Assembly: GCA_003241695.1 (NCBI GenBank)
Contig: QFPN01000003.1
Location: 414,857 to 478,856, forward strand
Reading direction: 5' to 3'
Length of the DNA stretch: 64,000 nucleotides
Origin: Ancylobacter novellus
GTDB taxonomy: Bacteria > Pseudomonadota > Alphaproteobacteria > Rhizobiales > Methylopilaceae
A program made the translations under genes and the position numbers. Below are positions 38,373 to 47,795 of this stretch, in pieces. The notes beneath the pieces were generated by a model. It ran no database searches and had not been told where the DNA came from. It saw nothing but the letters and a program-made list of their open reading frames with translations. Positions within the stretch are counted from its first letter, which is position 1. Every line of letters begins with the position of its first letter.

Positions 38373-38737
38373 CATCCCCTCCACGGATAAGCCGAACACG
38401 TCGGCGTGTTCTTGAGGGACGATGATCGCACCGACAGTCTGCCGGCGCGATTAGTATTAGCACGTGTTGACTCTGGGAATTCCGTGATTCTCGTCCACGC
38501 TACTCAAGACTGCTCTCTTAGGGAGACACAGGTATTTTTGGGCCGCCGGATTCTTCGGGACGATCCGTGGGATCGTCTGTCGTCCCGCATCGGCGGGCGG
38601 ACAGCGGTCGCGGCCCGATGACCAAATGTTCGGTGAGGCGGCGCATCGGATTGCGCGGACGGTCTCGCCTCCGCGGGAACGCGTCGGAGGCGTTCAGGCA
38701 GATCCGATTAAAGATGCCCGGATCACGCCCTGAACCC
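38373..38737. other. Intergenic region without a recognised gene
   Basis: About 365 bases upstream of the Tat protein gene. It is less GC-rich around 38440-38540, which may be the promoter region of that gene. A small palindrome GACGATCC-GTG-GGATCGTC lies at 38559-38577. I find no convincing coding region. Confidence 0.5.
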
Positions 38738-39103
38738 TCACGCAGCCTGTCGGGGCGCGGGCAGCGCCGCGGCGGCCGAAGCCTGCCGGCGGGCGACGGC
38801 GGCTTCGCGGCGGGCGGCTTCGGTCTCGATCTCAAGACGCTCGGCCTCGATCCGGCGGCGGCGCGCCTCCTTGCGCCACTTGCCCTGACGAGCCCAGGCG
38901 GCGACGCCGCCGACGAGCACGCCGAGCATCAGCGACAGCAGGATCACGACGAACAGCGGAAGCTGGATGGAAAAGGCCGGCGTCGCCGGGGCGAAGGGGT
39001 CGAAGCCGATCGTCACGGCCTGCCGGTTCGCGACCGCGAACAGAACGATGACGAGCGCGAGCGGAACGCCGATCAGTCCAGCGAGAAAGCGGCGGAACCT
39101 CAT
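38738..39103 (-). CDS. LapA-domain (DUF1049) membrane protein
   Basis: A 121-residue protein with two hydrophobic helices (about 7-24 LAGLIGVPLALVIVLFAV and 48-69 LPLFVVILLSLMLGVLVGGVAAW), separated by ANRQAVTIGFDPF, the LapA/YciS hallmark. A highly charged Arg/Glu coiled-coil tail (about 72-110) follows. LapA proteins are small inner-membrane assembly factors, linked to LPS assembly in enterobacteria. It overlaps ihfB by ATGA, the usual order in alphaproteobacteria. Confidence 0.88.
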   Translation of the reverse strand: MRFRRFLAGLIGVPLALVIVLFAVANRQAVTIGFDPFAPATPAFSIQLPLFVVILLSLMLGVLVGGVAAWARQGKWRKEARRRRIEAERLEIETEAARREAAVARRQASAAAALPAPRQAA

Positions 39104-39405
39104 GCCGAAGCGCCCGCGGCCGCGTCGTCCTTGTTCAGGCGCACGCGCATCTCCTTGCCAGTCTTGAAGAACGGCACGACCTTGCCGTCGACGGGAACGT
39201 GCTCGCCGGTGCGTGGGTTCCGGCCGACGCGCGCCGGCCGCGCCTTGACCGAGAAAGCCCCGAAGCCGCGAAGCTCAACCCGGTCGCCGTGCGAAAGAGC
39301 ATCGACGATCTCGTCGAGGATCGCGTTGACGATGTTCTCGACGTCCCGCTGGTAGAGATGCGGATTGAGGGTCGCGATCTTGGCGACGAGTTCCGACTTG
39401 ATCAT
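39100..39405 (-). CDS. ihfB: Integration host factor subunit beta
   Basis: A 101-residue HU/IHF-family DNA-bending protein. It begins MIKSELVAKIATLNPHLYQRDVENIVNAILDEIV, and the beta-arm is VELRGFGAFSVKARPARVGRNPRTGEHVPV, which includes the intercalating Pro. Sequence and its place between sppA and lapA identify it as IhfB and not HU. The ATG at 39405 fits the family start. Confidence 0.93.
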   Translation of the reverse strand: MIKSELVAKIATLNPHLYQRDVENIVNAILDEIVDALSHGDRVELRGFGAFSVKARPARVGRNPRTGEHVPVDGKVVPFFKTGKEMRVRLNKDDAAAGASA

Positions 39406-39469
39406 CTGGAGCCCCTGCAACCCGAAGGTTTCGTGCAGAAAGTTCAATTAGTTACGCGCTATACGAAAA

Positions 39470-40429
39470 TCAGCCGGCAGGGTGCCAGATGGCCAAAACA
39501 CCGTCAAGGACGACGCCCTCGCCAGTTCGGCGAAGAGCCGCGGCGAGCTGTTCGAGGCCCATCGCGTCCGCGACGGTCGCAGCGACGCCATAGGCCCCGA
39601 GGCCGAACGGCCCGTCCTTCTTGGGCTTCCACTCCCTGACCGGCAGGGAGGTTTCGACGCCCTTCGTTCCGAGCCAGGCGAGCGCCTCGGGCTCGCCGCC
39701 GATCTCGTCGACCAGCTTGAGGTCGATCGCCTGACGGCCCGAGAACACCCGCCCGTCGGAGACGGCCGCGAGCGCCGCGCCGTCGAGGCCCCGCCGCTCG
39801 CCGACGATGCCCTTGAACCAGGCGTAGGAGTCGAGAATGAGCGCCTCCAGCGCCTTGCGGGCCTCCGGGCTGGTCGGCTCGACGCCCGAGGGCGCGGCCT
39901 TCAGCGGCGAGGACTTCACGCTCTCGACCTCGACGCCGACGGTCTTCAGGAGGCCGGTGAAGTTCGGGTACTGCGCGAGCACGCCGATCGAACCGGTGAT
40001 CGAGGTCTTGCGGGCGATGATGTGGTCGGTCGCGATCGCGGCCACGTAGCCGCCGGACGCCGCGAGCGTGCCGACCACCGCGACGACCGGACGGTCCTTC
40101 GCGATCAGCCGCACGGCCTCGTAGATGTCTTCCGACGCGGTCACGCCGCCGCCGGGGCTGTCGATCATCAGCATCACGCCGCGGGCGTCGCTCTTGGCGA
40201 GATCCGCCAGCAGCTTCGAGCGCTTCTCGTCGTCGAAGATGACGCCCGAGATCGCCACCTTGGCGATGTGCGCGCCGCGCGGCCCCTCGGCCCGGTCGCG
40301 GCCGACCCCGTAGGCGAGCGCGCCGACCACGATCGCGACGGCGACGAGCCCGATCGCGCCGATCCGCCAGAAGGCGAGCCGGCGCCTCAGCGACCGGCGG
40401 TCCAGAATCGCGTCGGCGTCGAGGGGCAT
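39470..40429 (-). CDS. sppA: Signal peptide peptidase SppA
   Basis: A 319-residue single-unit SppA. The membrane anchor is at about 22-43 (IGAIGLVAVAIVVGALAYG). The Ser/Lys protease core shows MLMIDSPGGGVTASEDIYEA, catalytic Ser in VGTLAASGGYVAAIATD and Lys in IIARKTSITGSIGVLAQYPN. It degrades cleaved signal peptides in the membrane. The ATG at 40429 gives a short cytoplasmic tail; an earlier start at 40477 is possible. It lies between rpsA and ihfB, as in relatives. Confidence 0.93.
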   Translation of the reverse strand: MPLDADAILDRRSLRRRLAFWRIGAIGLVAVAIVVGALAYGVGRDRAEGPRGAHIAKVAISGVIFDDEKRSKLLADLAKSDARGVMLMIDSPGGGVTASEDIYEAVRLIAKDRPVVAVVGTLAASGGYVAAIATDHIIARKTSITGSIGVLAQYPNFTGLLKTVGVEVESVKSSPLKAAPSGVEPTSPEARKALEALILDSYAWFKGIVGERRGLDGAALAAVSDGRVFSGRQAIDLKLVDEIGGEPEALAWLGTKGVETSLPVREWKPKKDGPFGLGAYGVAATVADAMGLEQLAAALRRTGEGVVLDGVLAIWHPAG

Positions 40430-40494
40430 GGCGTCCGGGTCTCTCGATGAGCGGCGCACGAAATCGGCGCCCGCCAAAGACGCCTAACACGACG

Positions 40495-40525
40495 AAGGCC
40501 CGCCCGGAAACTCCGGACGGGCCTT
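40495..40525 (-). terminator. Hairpin terminator downstream of rpsA
   Basis: A 13-bp stem (40495-40507 with 40513-40525, one G-U pair in RNA, core GGCCCG/CGGGCC) with a 5-base loop. It lies about 50 bp after rpsA and before sppA. The T-run is weak, so termination efficiency is uncertain. Confidence 0.7.
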
Positions 40526-40573
40526 CGATCATTGCGGCGGGACGAGGCGCCGAAACGCCTCGTCCGAACGGTC

Positions 40574-42283
40574 TCAGTCTTCCGAGCCGCCGTCGCGCTT
40601 CTTGAGCGCGGCGCCGAGGATGTCGCCGAGCGAGGCGCCCGAGTCGGACGAACCGTAGGTCGCGACGGCCTCCTTCTCTTCGGCGATCTCCAGCGCCTTG
40701 ATCGACACGGCGATCTTGTGCGCCTTCTTGTCGAACTGCGTGACGCGGGCGTCGAACTTCTCGCCGACGGCGAAACGCTCCGGACGCTGGTCGCCGCGCT
40801 CGCGGGCGAGATCGGCGCGACGGATGAAGGCCGTGAGCTCGGTCTCGGAGATCTTCACCTCGAGGCCGCCCTCCTTCACCTCGATGACCTCGCAGGTCAC
40901 CACGGAGCCCTTGCGCATCTCGCCGGTGGTGTCGACGAACGGGTCGCCGCCGAGCTGCTTGACGCCGAGCGAGATACGCTCCTTCTCGACGTCGACGTCG
41001 AGAACCTGGGCGCGGACGATGTCGCCCTTCTTGAACTCCTCGATGACCACTTCGCCGGCGCGGTTCCAGTCGAGATCCGACAGGTGGACCATGCCGTCGA
41101 CGTCGCCGTCGAGACCCAGGAACAGACCGAACTCGGTCTTGTTCTTGACCTCGCCCTCGACCTCGGAGCCGACCGGGTGGTTCTCAACGAACGCCTCCCA
41201 GGGGTTCTGCATGGTCTGCTTGAGGCCGAGCGAGATGCGGCGCTTCACCGGATCGACCTCGAGCACCATCACCTCGACCTCCTGGGAGGTGGCGACGATC
41301 TTGCCCGGGTGGACGTTCTTCTTGGTCCACGACATCTCGGAGACGTGGATCAGGCCTTCGATGCCCGGCTCCAGCTCCACGAACGCGCCGTAGTCGGTGA
41401 TGTTGGTCACGCGGCCCGCGAACTTGGCGCCCGCCGGGTACTTGGCCTCGATGCCCTGCCACGGATCTTCGAGCAGCTGCTTCATGCCGAGCGAGATGCG
41501 GTGCGTCTCGTGGTTGATCTTGATGATCTTGACCTTCACCTGCTGGCCGATCTGCAGCAGCTCGGTCGGGTGATTGACGCGGCGCCACGCGATGTCGGTG
41601 ACGTGCAGCAGGCCGTCGATGCCGCCGAGGTCCACGAACGCGCCGTAGTCGGTGATGTTCTTGACGACGCCCTCGATGACCTGGCCCTCTTCGAGGTTCT
41701 GGACCAGCTCCTGGCGCATCTCGGCGCGGGACTCTTCAAGCACGGTGCGGCGCGACACGACGATGTTGCCGCGGCGGCGATCCATCTTGAGGATCTGGAA
41801 CGGCTGCGGCGTGCCCATCAGCGGGCCGACGTCGCGCACCGGGCGGATGTCGACCTGGGAGCGCGGCAGGAAGGCGGTCGCGCCCTGGAGGTCGACGGTG
41901 AAGCCGCCCTTGACCTGGTTGAAGATGACGCCTTCGACCTTCTGGTTGTCGTTGAAGGCGACCTCGAGCTTGACCCAGCTCTCTTCGCGGCGGGCCTTGT
42001 CGCGCGACAGGACGGCTTCGCCCATCGCGTTCTCGACGCGCTCCAGATAGACCTCGACGACGTCGCCGGGCTTCAGCGGGCTCTCGCGGCCCGTGGCGCC
42101 GAACTCCTTGAGGGCGACGCGGCCTTCGGTCTTCAGGCCGACGTCGATGACGGCCATGTCCTTCTCGATGCCGATGACAACGCCCTTGACGACGGAGCCT
42201 TCGGAAAAGTCTGCGCGCTCGAACGACTCGTCGAGCATCGCGGCGAAATCGTCGCGCGAGGGGGCGGCGGCAGTGGCGTTCAT
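40574..42283 (-). CDS. rpsA: 30S ribosomal protein S1
   Basis: A 569-residue protein with six S1 RNA-binding repeats. Successive repeats show GSVVKGVVIGIEKDMAVIDVGLKTEGRV, KVEGVIFNQVKGGFTVDLQGATAFLP, VIEGVVKNITDYGAFVDLGGIDGLLH, KFAGRVTNITDYGAFVELEPGIEGLIH, EVEGEVKNKTEFGLFLGL and VVTCEVIEVKEGGLEVKI. It binds mRNA at the ribosome platform during initiation. CAGGAG lies 5 bases before the ATG. Followed by a hairpin terminator. Confidence 0.98.
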   Translation of the reverse strand: MNATAAAPSRDDFAAMLDESFERADFSEGSVVKGVVIGIEKDMAVIDVGLKTEGRVALKEFGATGRESPLKPGDVVEVYLERVENAMGEAVLSRDKARREESWVKLEVAFNDNQKVEGVIFNQVKGGFTVDLQGATAFLPRSQVDIRPVRDVGPLMGTPQPFQILKMDRRRGNIVVSRRTVLEESRAEMRQELVQNLEEGQVIEGVVKNITDYGAFVDLGGIDGLLHVTDIAWRRVNHPTELLQIGQQVKVKIIKINHETHRISLGMKQLLEDPWQGIEAKYPAGAKFAGRVTNITDYGAFVELEPGIEGLIHVSEMSWTKKNVHPGKIVATSQEVEVMVLEVDPVKRRISLGLKQTMQNPWEAFVENHPVGSEVEGEVKNKTEFGLFLGLDGDVDGMVHLSDLDWNRAGEVVIEEFKKGDIVRAQVLDVDVEKERISLGVKQLGGDPFVDTTGEMRKGSVVTCEVIEVKEGGLEVKISETELTAFIRRADLARERGDQRPERFAVGEKFDARVTQFDKKAHKIAVSIKALEIAEEKEAVATYGSSDSGASLGDILGAALKKRDGGSED

Positions 42284-42679
42284 TGAATCTCCTGAAGCCC
42301 TTCTTCGGGCTGACGGCGCCGGCGTTCGGGTTGACCAAGGCCTTTCCGGCCGCCGCGGTCCGGTGTCCGCTTCGAAAAGCGGGCCGGCGCCGGGACGCGC
42401 GCGTCCGAAAGGACCAATCCGGCTGACGGGCGACGCGGCCGCGGGCGCGAAACGCCGCAGGGCCTTGAGCGATCGACCCGCCTGTCCGGACGCGGTCCGT
42501 TAGCAGATCAGGCGGGCAGGCGCAACGAAGGAGAGCCGCGCGAAGGAACACGACCTCGGGTCCCGGCCTCGAGCCGGGAGCCATGAACGCTTCGCTGACC
42601 GAGCAGGGCGCCCGGCGAGCAAGTTTCGAAACGTGATGGTCGCAGGGCCCGGCTCGAAGGCCGAGAGGCGAGCGCGGCG
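42284..42679. promoter_or_regulatory. rpsA leader/promoter region with family D repeat
   Basis: About 400 bases between cmk and rpsA. Near rpsA, minus-strand GCCC-GAAGAA-GGGC (about 42297-42312) can form a small hairpin just before the ribosome site, a possible leader for S1 autoregulation. A TCCCGGC-type palindrome lies at 42559-42580. No gene is seen. Confidence 0.45.
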
Positions 42680-43300
42680 CTACGCCCTCCGCCGCTCCAC
42701 GATCTCGACCGCGGCGGCGAACGCCGCGTCCGCGTCGAGGTCCGTCGTATCGAGATGCACCGCGTCGTCCGCGGGCTTCAGCGGCGCCGCGGAGCGGCTC
42801 ATGTCGCGGGCGTCGCGGGAGCGGATGTCGGCCAGAATCTCGTCTTCGTCGACCTCCTCGCCACGGGCGCGCAGCTCCAGCGCGCGGCGGCGGGCGCGCT
42901 CCTCGGCCGAGGCCGTGACGTAGAGCTTCACATGCGCATGCGGGCAGATCACCGTGCCGATGTCGCGCCCGTCGAGCACCGCGCCCGGCGCCTCGCCCGC
43001 GAACCGCCGCTGGAACTCGACCAGCGCCTGACGCACCTGCGGATAGGCCGACACAACCGAGGCCCCCGCCCCCGCGGCCTCGCTCCTCAGTTCCGGGTCG
43101 CCGAGCGTCGCAGGGTCGAGCCCGTGCGCCTCCTCGGCGCCGGCCTCGGCGTCGTCCAGCATGTCGCGGTGGATGAGGCGCACCGCGACCGCGCGGTAGA
43201 GCAGTCCGGTGTCGAGATGCGGAAGCCCGTAATGCGCCGCGATGCGGCGCGCGAGCGTGCCCTTGCCGGACGCCGCCGGTCCGTCGATGGCGATGATCAC
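42680..43300 (-). CDS. cmk: Cytidylate kinase
   Basis: A 206-residue (d)CMP kinase. It begins MIIAIDGPAASGKGTLARRIA with the P-loop. LDTGLLYRAVAVRLI, VLDGRDIGTVICPHAHVKLYVTASAEERARRRALEL and DSRD-like (RSRDARDMSRSAAPLKPADDAVHLDTTDLD) substrate-binding blocks follow. The ATG overlaps the aroA stop (ATGA). It is upstream of rpsA, the near-universal cmk-rpsA pairing. Confidence 0.96.
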   Translation of the reverse strand: MIIAIDGPAASGKGTLARRIAAHYGLPHLDTGLLYRAVAVRLIHRDMLDDAEAGAEEAHGLDPATLGDPELRSEAAGAGASVVSAYPQVRQALVEFQRRFAGEAPGAVLDGRDIGTVICPHAHVKLYVTASAEERARRRALELRARGEEVDEDEILADIRSRDARDMSRSAAPLKPADDAVHLDTTDLDADAAFAAAVEIVERRRA

Positions 43301-44661
43301 GCCGAGGCTCCGGCAGGGGCCTCGACGTCGATCGCGGCCCCGAGACCGCGCATCAGGGGCGTGAAGTCGGGGAACGAGGTTGCGATCATCGCGGCGTCGT
43401 CGATCGCCACGGGCGCTTCCGAAGCGAGCCCCATGACCAGGAAGCTCATGGCGATGCGGTGGTCGAGATGGGTCGCGACTGGATCGCCGCCGCCCGGAAC
43501 CCCTCCGCGGCCGACGACCACGAGATCGTCGCCCTCGATGCGCGCCTCGACGCCGCAGGCGAGAAGCCCGGCATGGACGGCCGCCAGCCGGTCGCTCTCC
43601 TTGACGCGGAGTTCGTGGAGCCCGCGCATCCGCGTCTCGCCCGTCGCGAAGGACGCCGCGACCGCGAGCACCGGATATTCGTCAATCATCGTCGGCGCGC
43701 GCTCCGGCGGGACGTCGACGCCCGTAAGCGGCCCCGCCTTCACGATCAGGTCGGCGACCTCCTCGCCGCCCTCCTCGCGCTGATCCGAAAACGCAATGTC
43801 CGCCCCCATCTCGATCAGCGTGGCGAGGAGCCCCGAGCGCAGCGGATTGGTCATCACGCCCTCGATCACGACCTCGGAGCCCGGCGCGATCAGCGCGGCG
43901 ACCAGCGGAAACGCGGCCGAGGACGGATCGGCCGGCACCGAGATCTCGGCGGGCTTCAGCTCCGGTTCGCCGACGAGGCGGATCGCGCGGCCATGGGTCC
44001 CGTGCGGCTCGACCGTCACCTCGGCCCCGAAGGCGCGCAGCATCCGTTCGGTGTGGTCGCGCGTCGCCTCGCGCTCGATCACGGTCGTCACGCCCGGCGC
44101 GTTGAGCCCCGCGAGCAGCACCGCCGACTTGATCTGCGCCGAGGGCGCCGGCGTCTCGTAGGTGATCGAGATCGCGCGTTCGGGGCCGCGAATCGTCAGC
44201 GGGACGCGGCCGCCCTCGGCCTGGGAGACCACTGTCGCGCCCATCTTCTCCAGCGGATCGAGGATACGGCGCATCGGGCGTGAGCGCAGCGACGCGTCGC
44301 CGTCGAAGGTCGCCTCGATATTTGCGCCGCCGACCACGCCCATCATCAGCCGCGAACCGGTGCCGGCGTTGCCGAAATCGAGCGTCTCCGCCGGGCGTCG
44401 CAGGCCCCCGACGCCGACGCCCCTCACCCGCCAGCGCCCGGTCGCGAGGCGCTCGACCTCGGCCCCGAGCGCACGGGTCGCGCGCGCGGTGGCGATCACG
44501 TCCTCGCCCTCGAGCAGGCCCTCGATGCGCGTCTCGCCGACCGCGAGCAGGCCGAGAATCAGCGCCCGGTGCGACGTGGACTTGTCGCCCGGCGCGCGGA
44601 CGCGGCCTGTGAGGGCGCCGGATTTGCGGGCGCGGGCGGGGGTCGGTTCCAGGGAGGACAA
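43297..44661 (-). CDS. aroA: 3-phosphoshikimate 1-carboxyvinyltransferase (EPSP synthase)
   Basis: A 454-residue shikimate-pathway enzyme. It has GRVRAPGDKSTSHRALILG (PEP site Lys), DFGNAGTGSRLMMGVVGG, RPMRRILDPLEKMGA, SAQIKSAVLLAGLNA, DPSSAAFPLVAAL and IDEYPVLAVAASFA. KESDRLAAV and DHRIAMSFLVMGL close it. The DFGNAGTGSR motif has Ala-Gly as in glyphosate-tolerant class II enzymes, which are common in this order. No ATG sits at the right place; the TTG at 44661 (LSSLEPTPARARKSG) gives the normal length, while the next ATG upstream overlaps the divergent gene. The start is therefore uncertain. It overlaps cmk by ATGA. Confidence 0.93.
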   Translation of the reverse strand: MSSLEPTPARARKSGALTGRVRAPGDKSTSHRALILGLLAVGETRIEGLLEGEDVIATARATRALGAEVERLATGRWRVRGVGVGGLRRPAETLDFGNAGTGSRLMMGVVGGANIEATFDGDASLRSRPMRRILDPLEKMGATVVSQAEGGRVPLTIRGPERAISITYETPAPSAQIKSAVLLAGLNAPGVTTVIEREATRDHTERMLRAFGAEVTVEPHGTHGRAIRLVGEPELKPAEISVPADPSSAAFPLVAALIAPGSEVVIEGVMTNPLRSGLLATLIEMGADIAFSDQREEGGEEVADLIVKAGPLTGVDVPPERAPTMIDEYPVLAVAASFATGETRMRGLHELRVKESDRLAAVHAGLLACGVEARIEGDDLVVVGRGGVPGGGDPVATHLDHRIAMSFLVMGLASEAPVAIDDAAMIATSFPDFTPLMRGLGAAIDVEAPAGASA

Positions 44662-44836
44662 GGGTCTTGGCTTCCGCTTCGCTCTCGGGAAAACGCCGGC
44701 TATCGTCGGGCGTCCGGCCGCGGCCCGAACCGGCGCGCGCCGGTCGGCTTTCGTCTTCGGGACGCGGGTCGGCTCTTGACAGTCCGGTCCGCCCACGTCA
44801 ATCCACCGCCTCGCTTCGAAAGTCCGGAACGACTTC

Positions 44837-45274
44837 ATGGCCAAGCCCGAACTCGGCGCCAAGCGGACCTGTCAGTCCTGCGGCGCCAAATACTACGACC
44901 TGATGCGCGACCCGATCAGCTGCCCGAAATGCGGGGCCGTGTTCGTCGCGACGACCGTTCTGTCGAGCGCCGCCGTCGCCCGCGCGGCCCGCGCCGAGGC
45001 GCGCAAGCCCGCGCCCCGCGAGGAGGACGAGGAGCTCGAAGTCGCCGAGGTCGAGGAGGACGAAGACGCCGAGGCGATCTCGCTCGAGGACGCGGACGAG
45101 GAAACCTCCGGCGCGACCAAGAAGCCGGCGACGATCGACGACGACGAAGTGGACGTCGACGCCGACGAGGACGAGGCCGGCGAGGACGACGAGAACTTCC
45201 TCGAGCCCGACGACGAGGGCGACGACGACGTCTCCGATCTCATCGGCGACAGAGAAAAAGACGACGAGGCTTGA
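44837..45274 (+). CDS. TIGR02300 family protein (zinc ribbon plus acidic tail)
   Basis: A 145-residue protein. The N-terminus carries a zinc-ribbon-like CQSCGAKYYDLMRDPISCPKCG with Cys12, 15, 29 and 32. The remainder (about 60-145) is very acidic and disordered (runs such as EEDEELEVAEVEEDEDAE). This is the alphaproteobacterial TIGR02300 / FYDLN-acid family, here with YYDLM. It is divergent from aroA, its usual neighbour. The biochemical role is unknown. Confidence 0.9.
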   Translation: MAKPELGAKRTCQSCGAKYYDLMRDPISCPKCGAVFVATTVLSSAAVARAARAEARKPAPREEDEELEVAEVEEDEDAEAISLEDADEETSGATKKPATIDDDEVDVDADEDEAGEDDENFLEPDDEGDDDVSDLIGDREKDDEA

Positions 45275-45458
45275 ACCGACCTGCGAACTGTGATTGAGAG
45301 ACGCGCCGCCGCGACGGAGACCGAAGCGGCGGCGGAAGTTCCCAGGGTCCTTCGGACCTGACGGAACCCAAAGCTCCGGCTTCGGGGCTTTCAAAATGTC
45401 CGGTCCTCGAGGCGGCAGATCCCAAGCGCCGCCTATTCAAGAGGACTGCACCCCGGGT

Positions 45459-45534
<76 letters not shown>

Positions 45535-45790
45535 AACAGCTTCTGAGAACTTTGGAAATTTCAGGCTGGACGAATTGTCTGGTCTGTGCCGCGACTTAGC
45601 CGGCGGATAGCCAAGCATCTCCGTCTCTCGTCGGCGTCGGGCACCCCAATAGGCCGCAAAATGACCGGCCGTCTCCGCTCTCAGGACGCCATGTCGTGCG
45701 GGGCCCATGATGTGCTCGCGAGACGCCATCGCGCGCGGCGGATGTTCGTCCGCGAAGACCTATCGATAGCTTGAGAATGAGCAGCAAGGC

Positions 45791-47338
45791 TCAGGCCCCG
45801 GGCTGCTCGAGCCCGATCATCCGCCATTGCGCGGACCAGAGCATCGGCGTGTCAGCCAGCGCCTTCGCGGTGACGCCGCGCGGCAGACGACCATCGGCGA
45901 TCGCCTTCACGAGATCGGGCGCGAGGAAGGCGTAGTCGATCATCCGCTCCACATGGCGTCGGCTGCATCCATACCGCTCGGCGAAATGATCGAGATCGAC
46001 GGTTCGCCCGCGCTCGAGCTCTGCGGCACATCGCCTGCCTATCGCGATGCACCGCAGCAGTACGGCGCGCGCCTCTGCCTTCATCGGCAGAGCCGATGCA
46101 TCGTTCAAACCCAGAATGCTTCTCGCGCTCGATCGCCGAGAGAGCGGCGCACGAATCACCTCGCCATCGATCAGGCTGAGTTCGACGCTGTCTGCGGAGA
46201 GAATCGCTTGGCTCAGATGATCGGCGACGAGCGCCCGCTCATCATGATCGCTCGGCGACCGCGAACGAAGCGCGACGATGATGGCAGTTTCGATTTCCGG
46301 CGCAGAAATCCGCTTCAGCGATCCGGCGTCACCTCCCCTACCCTGCGCGACGACGCACGAGACATAGTAGCGATAGCGGACGCCCTTCTTGTTGGTGACG
46401 CTGGGCGTCATCGGGTTGCCGCGATCGTCGAACAGTTTTCCCAGCAGCAGCGCGCCGGAACTCGCGCGCTTCGTTCGAACTCCGTTGCGATTCGCAGCGA
46501 GCGTCGCGGTGACGGCTTCGAACAGCTCCGCCGGTACGATCGCCGGATGCTCAGCCGGATAGCTTTGGCCCTTGTGGTTGATCTCACCGAGATAGACCCG
46601 GTTCGCCAGCAAATGCGCAAGCGGCCCGTTGGTCAGCGGAACGCCGCCAACCGTCCTGCCGGAAGCGAGAGTTCGCTGCCGGGTGACGACGCCTCGCTCT
46701 CGAAGTTCTCGCTGCAACGCGGAGAGCGACCCGAGCGCGAGGTACCTCTCGAAGATCATTTGCACAGTCGCGGCTTCCGCCTCGTTGACCACCAGCTTCT
46801 TGGCTTCGACGCGATAGCCGAGCGGCACGACGCCGCCGACCCAGATGCCGCGCTTCTTCGACGCCGCGATCTTGTCGCGGATGCGCTCGCCCGTGACCTC
46901 TCGCTCGAATTGCGCGAATGACAGCAGCATGTTAAGCGTCAGCCGCCCCATGCTGGTGGTCGTGTTGAAGGATTGCGTCACGGACACGAACGACACGCCG
47001 TTGGCGTCGAACAGCTCGACCAGCTTGGCGAAGTCGGCGAGCGAGCGGGTCAGGCGGTCGACTTTATAGACGACGATGACGTCGGCCCCGCGAGACCGCA
47101 CCAGCTCGAGCAGCCGCTGCAGCGCCGGGCGCTCCATTGAACCGCCGGAGAAGCCGCCGTCGGAGAACACGCCGTTCTTGACGAGCTTCCAACCCTCGCC
47201 AGTCTGGCTGCGCACATAGGCCTCCGCCGCCTCCCGCTGCGCATCAAGCGAGTTGAAGTCCTGCTCAAGCCGATGATCGGTGGAGACGCGAGTGTAGAGC
47301 GCGCAGCGGCGGATGTTGCTGGTCAGCGCCCGGCTCAC
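45791..47338 (-). CDS. Large serine recombinase
   Basis: A 515-residue site-specific recombinase. The catalytic resolvase domain (about 10-155) has RRCALYTRVSTD with nucleophile Ser19, SLDAQREAAEAYV, GGFSGGSMERPALQRLL, VYKVDRLTRSLADF and LLSFAQFEREVTGERIRDKI. A recombinase domain (about 165-270, with LANRVYLGEINHKG) and a zinc-beta-ribbon-like region follow. The C-terminal part has an HTH-like stretch (YGCSRRHVERMIDYAFLAP). GTG start overlaps DUF2924 (GTGA). It probably integrated or excises a mobile element; no second attachment site was identified. Confidence 0.92.
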   Translation of the reverse strand: MSRALTSNIRRCALYTRVSTDHRLEQDFNSLDAQREAAEAYVRSQTGEGWKLVKNGVFSDGGFSGGSMERPALQRLLELVRSRGADVIVVYKVDRLTRSLADFAKLVELFDANGVSFVSVTQSFNTTTSMGRLTLNMLLSFAQFEREVTGERIRDKIAASKKRGIWVGGVVPLGYRVEAKKLVVNEAEAATVQMIFERYLALGSLSALQRELRERGVVTRQRTLASGRTVGGVPLTNGPLAHLLANRVYLGEINHKGQSYPAEHPAIVPAELFEAVTATLAANRNGVRTKRASSGALLLGKLFDDRGNPMTPSVTNKKGVRYRYYVSCVVAQGRGGDAGSLKRISAPEIETAIIVALRSRSPSDHDERALVADHLSQAILSADSVELSLIDGEVIRAPLSRRSSARSILGLNDASALPMKAEARAVLLRCIAIGRRCAAELERGRTVDLDHFAERYGCSRRHVERMIDYAFLAPDLVKAIADGRLPRGVTAKALADTPMLWSAQWRMIGLEQPGA

Positions 47339-47793
47339 GCCGCTTTCTCCTTATCGCGCAGCCCGAAGAAGCGAGGCCCATTCCAGCGCACGCCGGTGAT
47401 GGCGCGCGCAACCTCCGACAGGCTGCGATAGGTCGACCCGTTCCAGGCATAGCCGTCCGCCATATGCATGACGTGGTGGGTGACGCCCTCCCACTCTCGG
47501 ACGAAGATCGCCCCCTGCCCAGCCCGAGCCTTATCGGGGAGCGGCAAGGTCTTGGCTCCCGCGAGGCTCCGATCCGAAGCGATGCGGTCGAGGAACCGCG
47601 CCGTGTCCGGATCGAGGTCGCCGAAGGCGTCGGCCTGCATCCGATAGGCGAGCATCCTCAGCAGGAGCGATTTATGCACACTCGCTGGCGCGACGCGGCC
47701 GGTGGTGCTGCGCCAGCGGGCTTTCAGGATCCCGAAGTCGAGCTCGCCCAGACGAGCCAGCTCGGCTTCCATCTTCGGGGGATCGCCGCGCAT
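47335..47793 (-). CDS. DUF2924 domain protein, recombinase partner
   Basis: A 152-residue basic protein of the DUF2924 family. It contains SLLLRMLAYRMQADAFGDLDPDTARFLDRIA and a C-terminal WEGVTHHVMHMADGYAWNGSTYRSLSEVARAITGVRWNGPRFFGL. The last block resembles the small DNA-binding SH3-like/HTH modules seen in recombinase accessory proteins. It is sandwiched between DUF3489 (2-base gap) and the recombinase (4-base overlap), so the three act as one operon. Role unknown; an accessory or directionality function is an inference from context. Confidence 0.87.
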   Translation of the reverse strand: MRGDPPKMEAELARLGELDFGILKARWRSTTGRVAPASVHKSLLLRMLAYRMQADAFGDLDPDTARFLDRIASDRSLAGAKTLPLPDKARAGQGAIFVREWEGVTHHVMHMADGYAWNGSTYRSLSEVARAITGVRWNGPRFFGLRDKEKAA

Positions 47794-47795
47794 TG

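Noticed and set aside
44661..44862. Extended N-terminus for aroA from an upstream ATG
   Set aside because: It would overlap the divergent TIGR02300 gene and add about 60 residues absent from other EPSP synthases; the TTG at 44661 fits family length.
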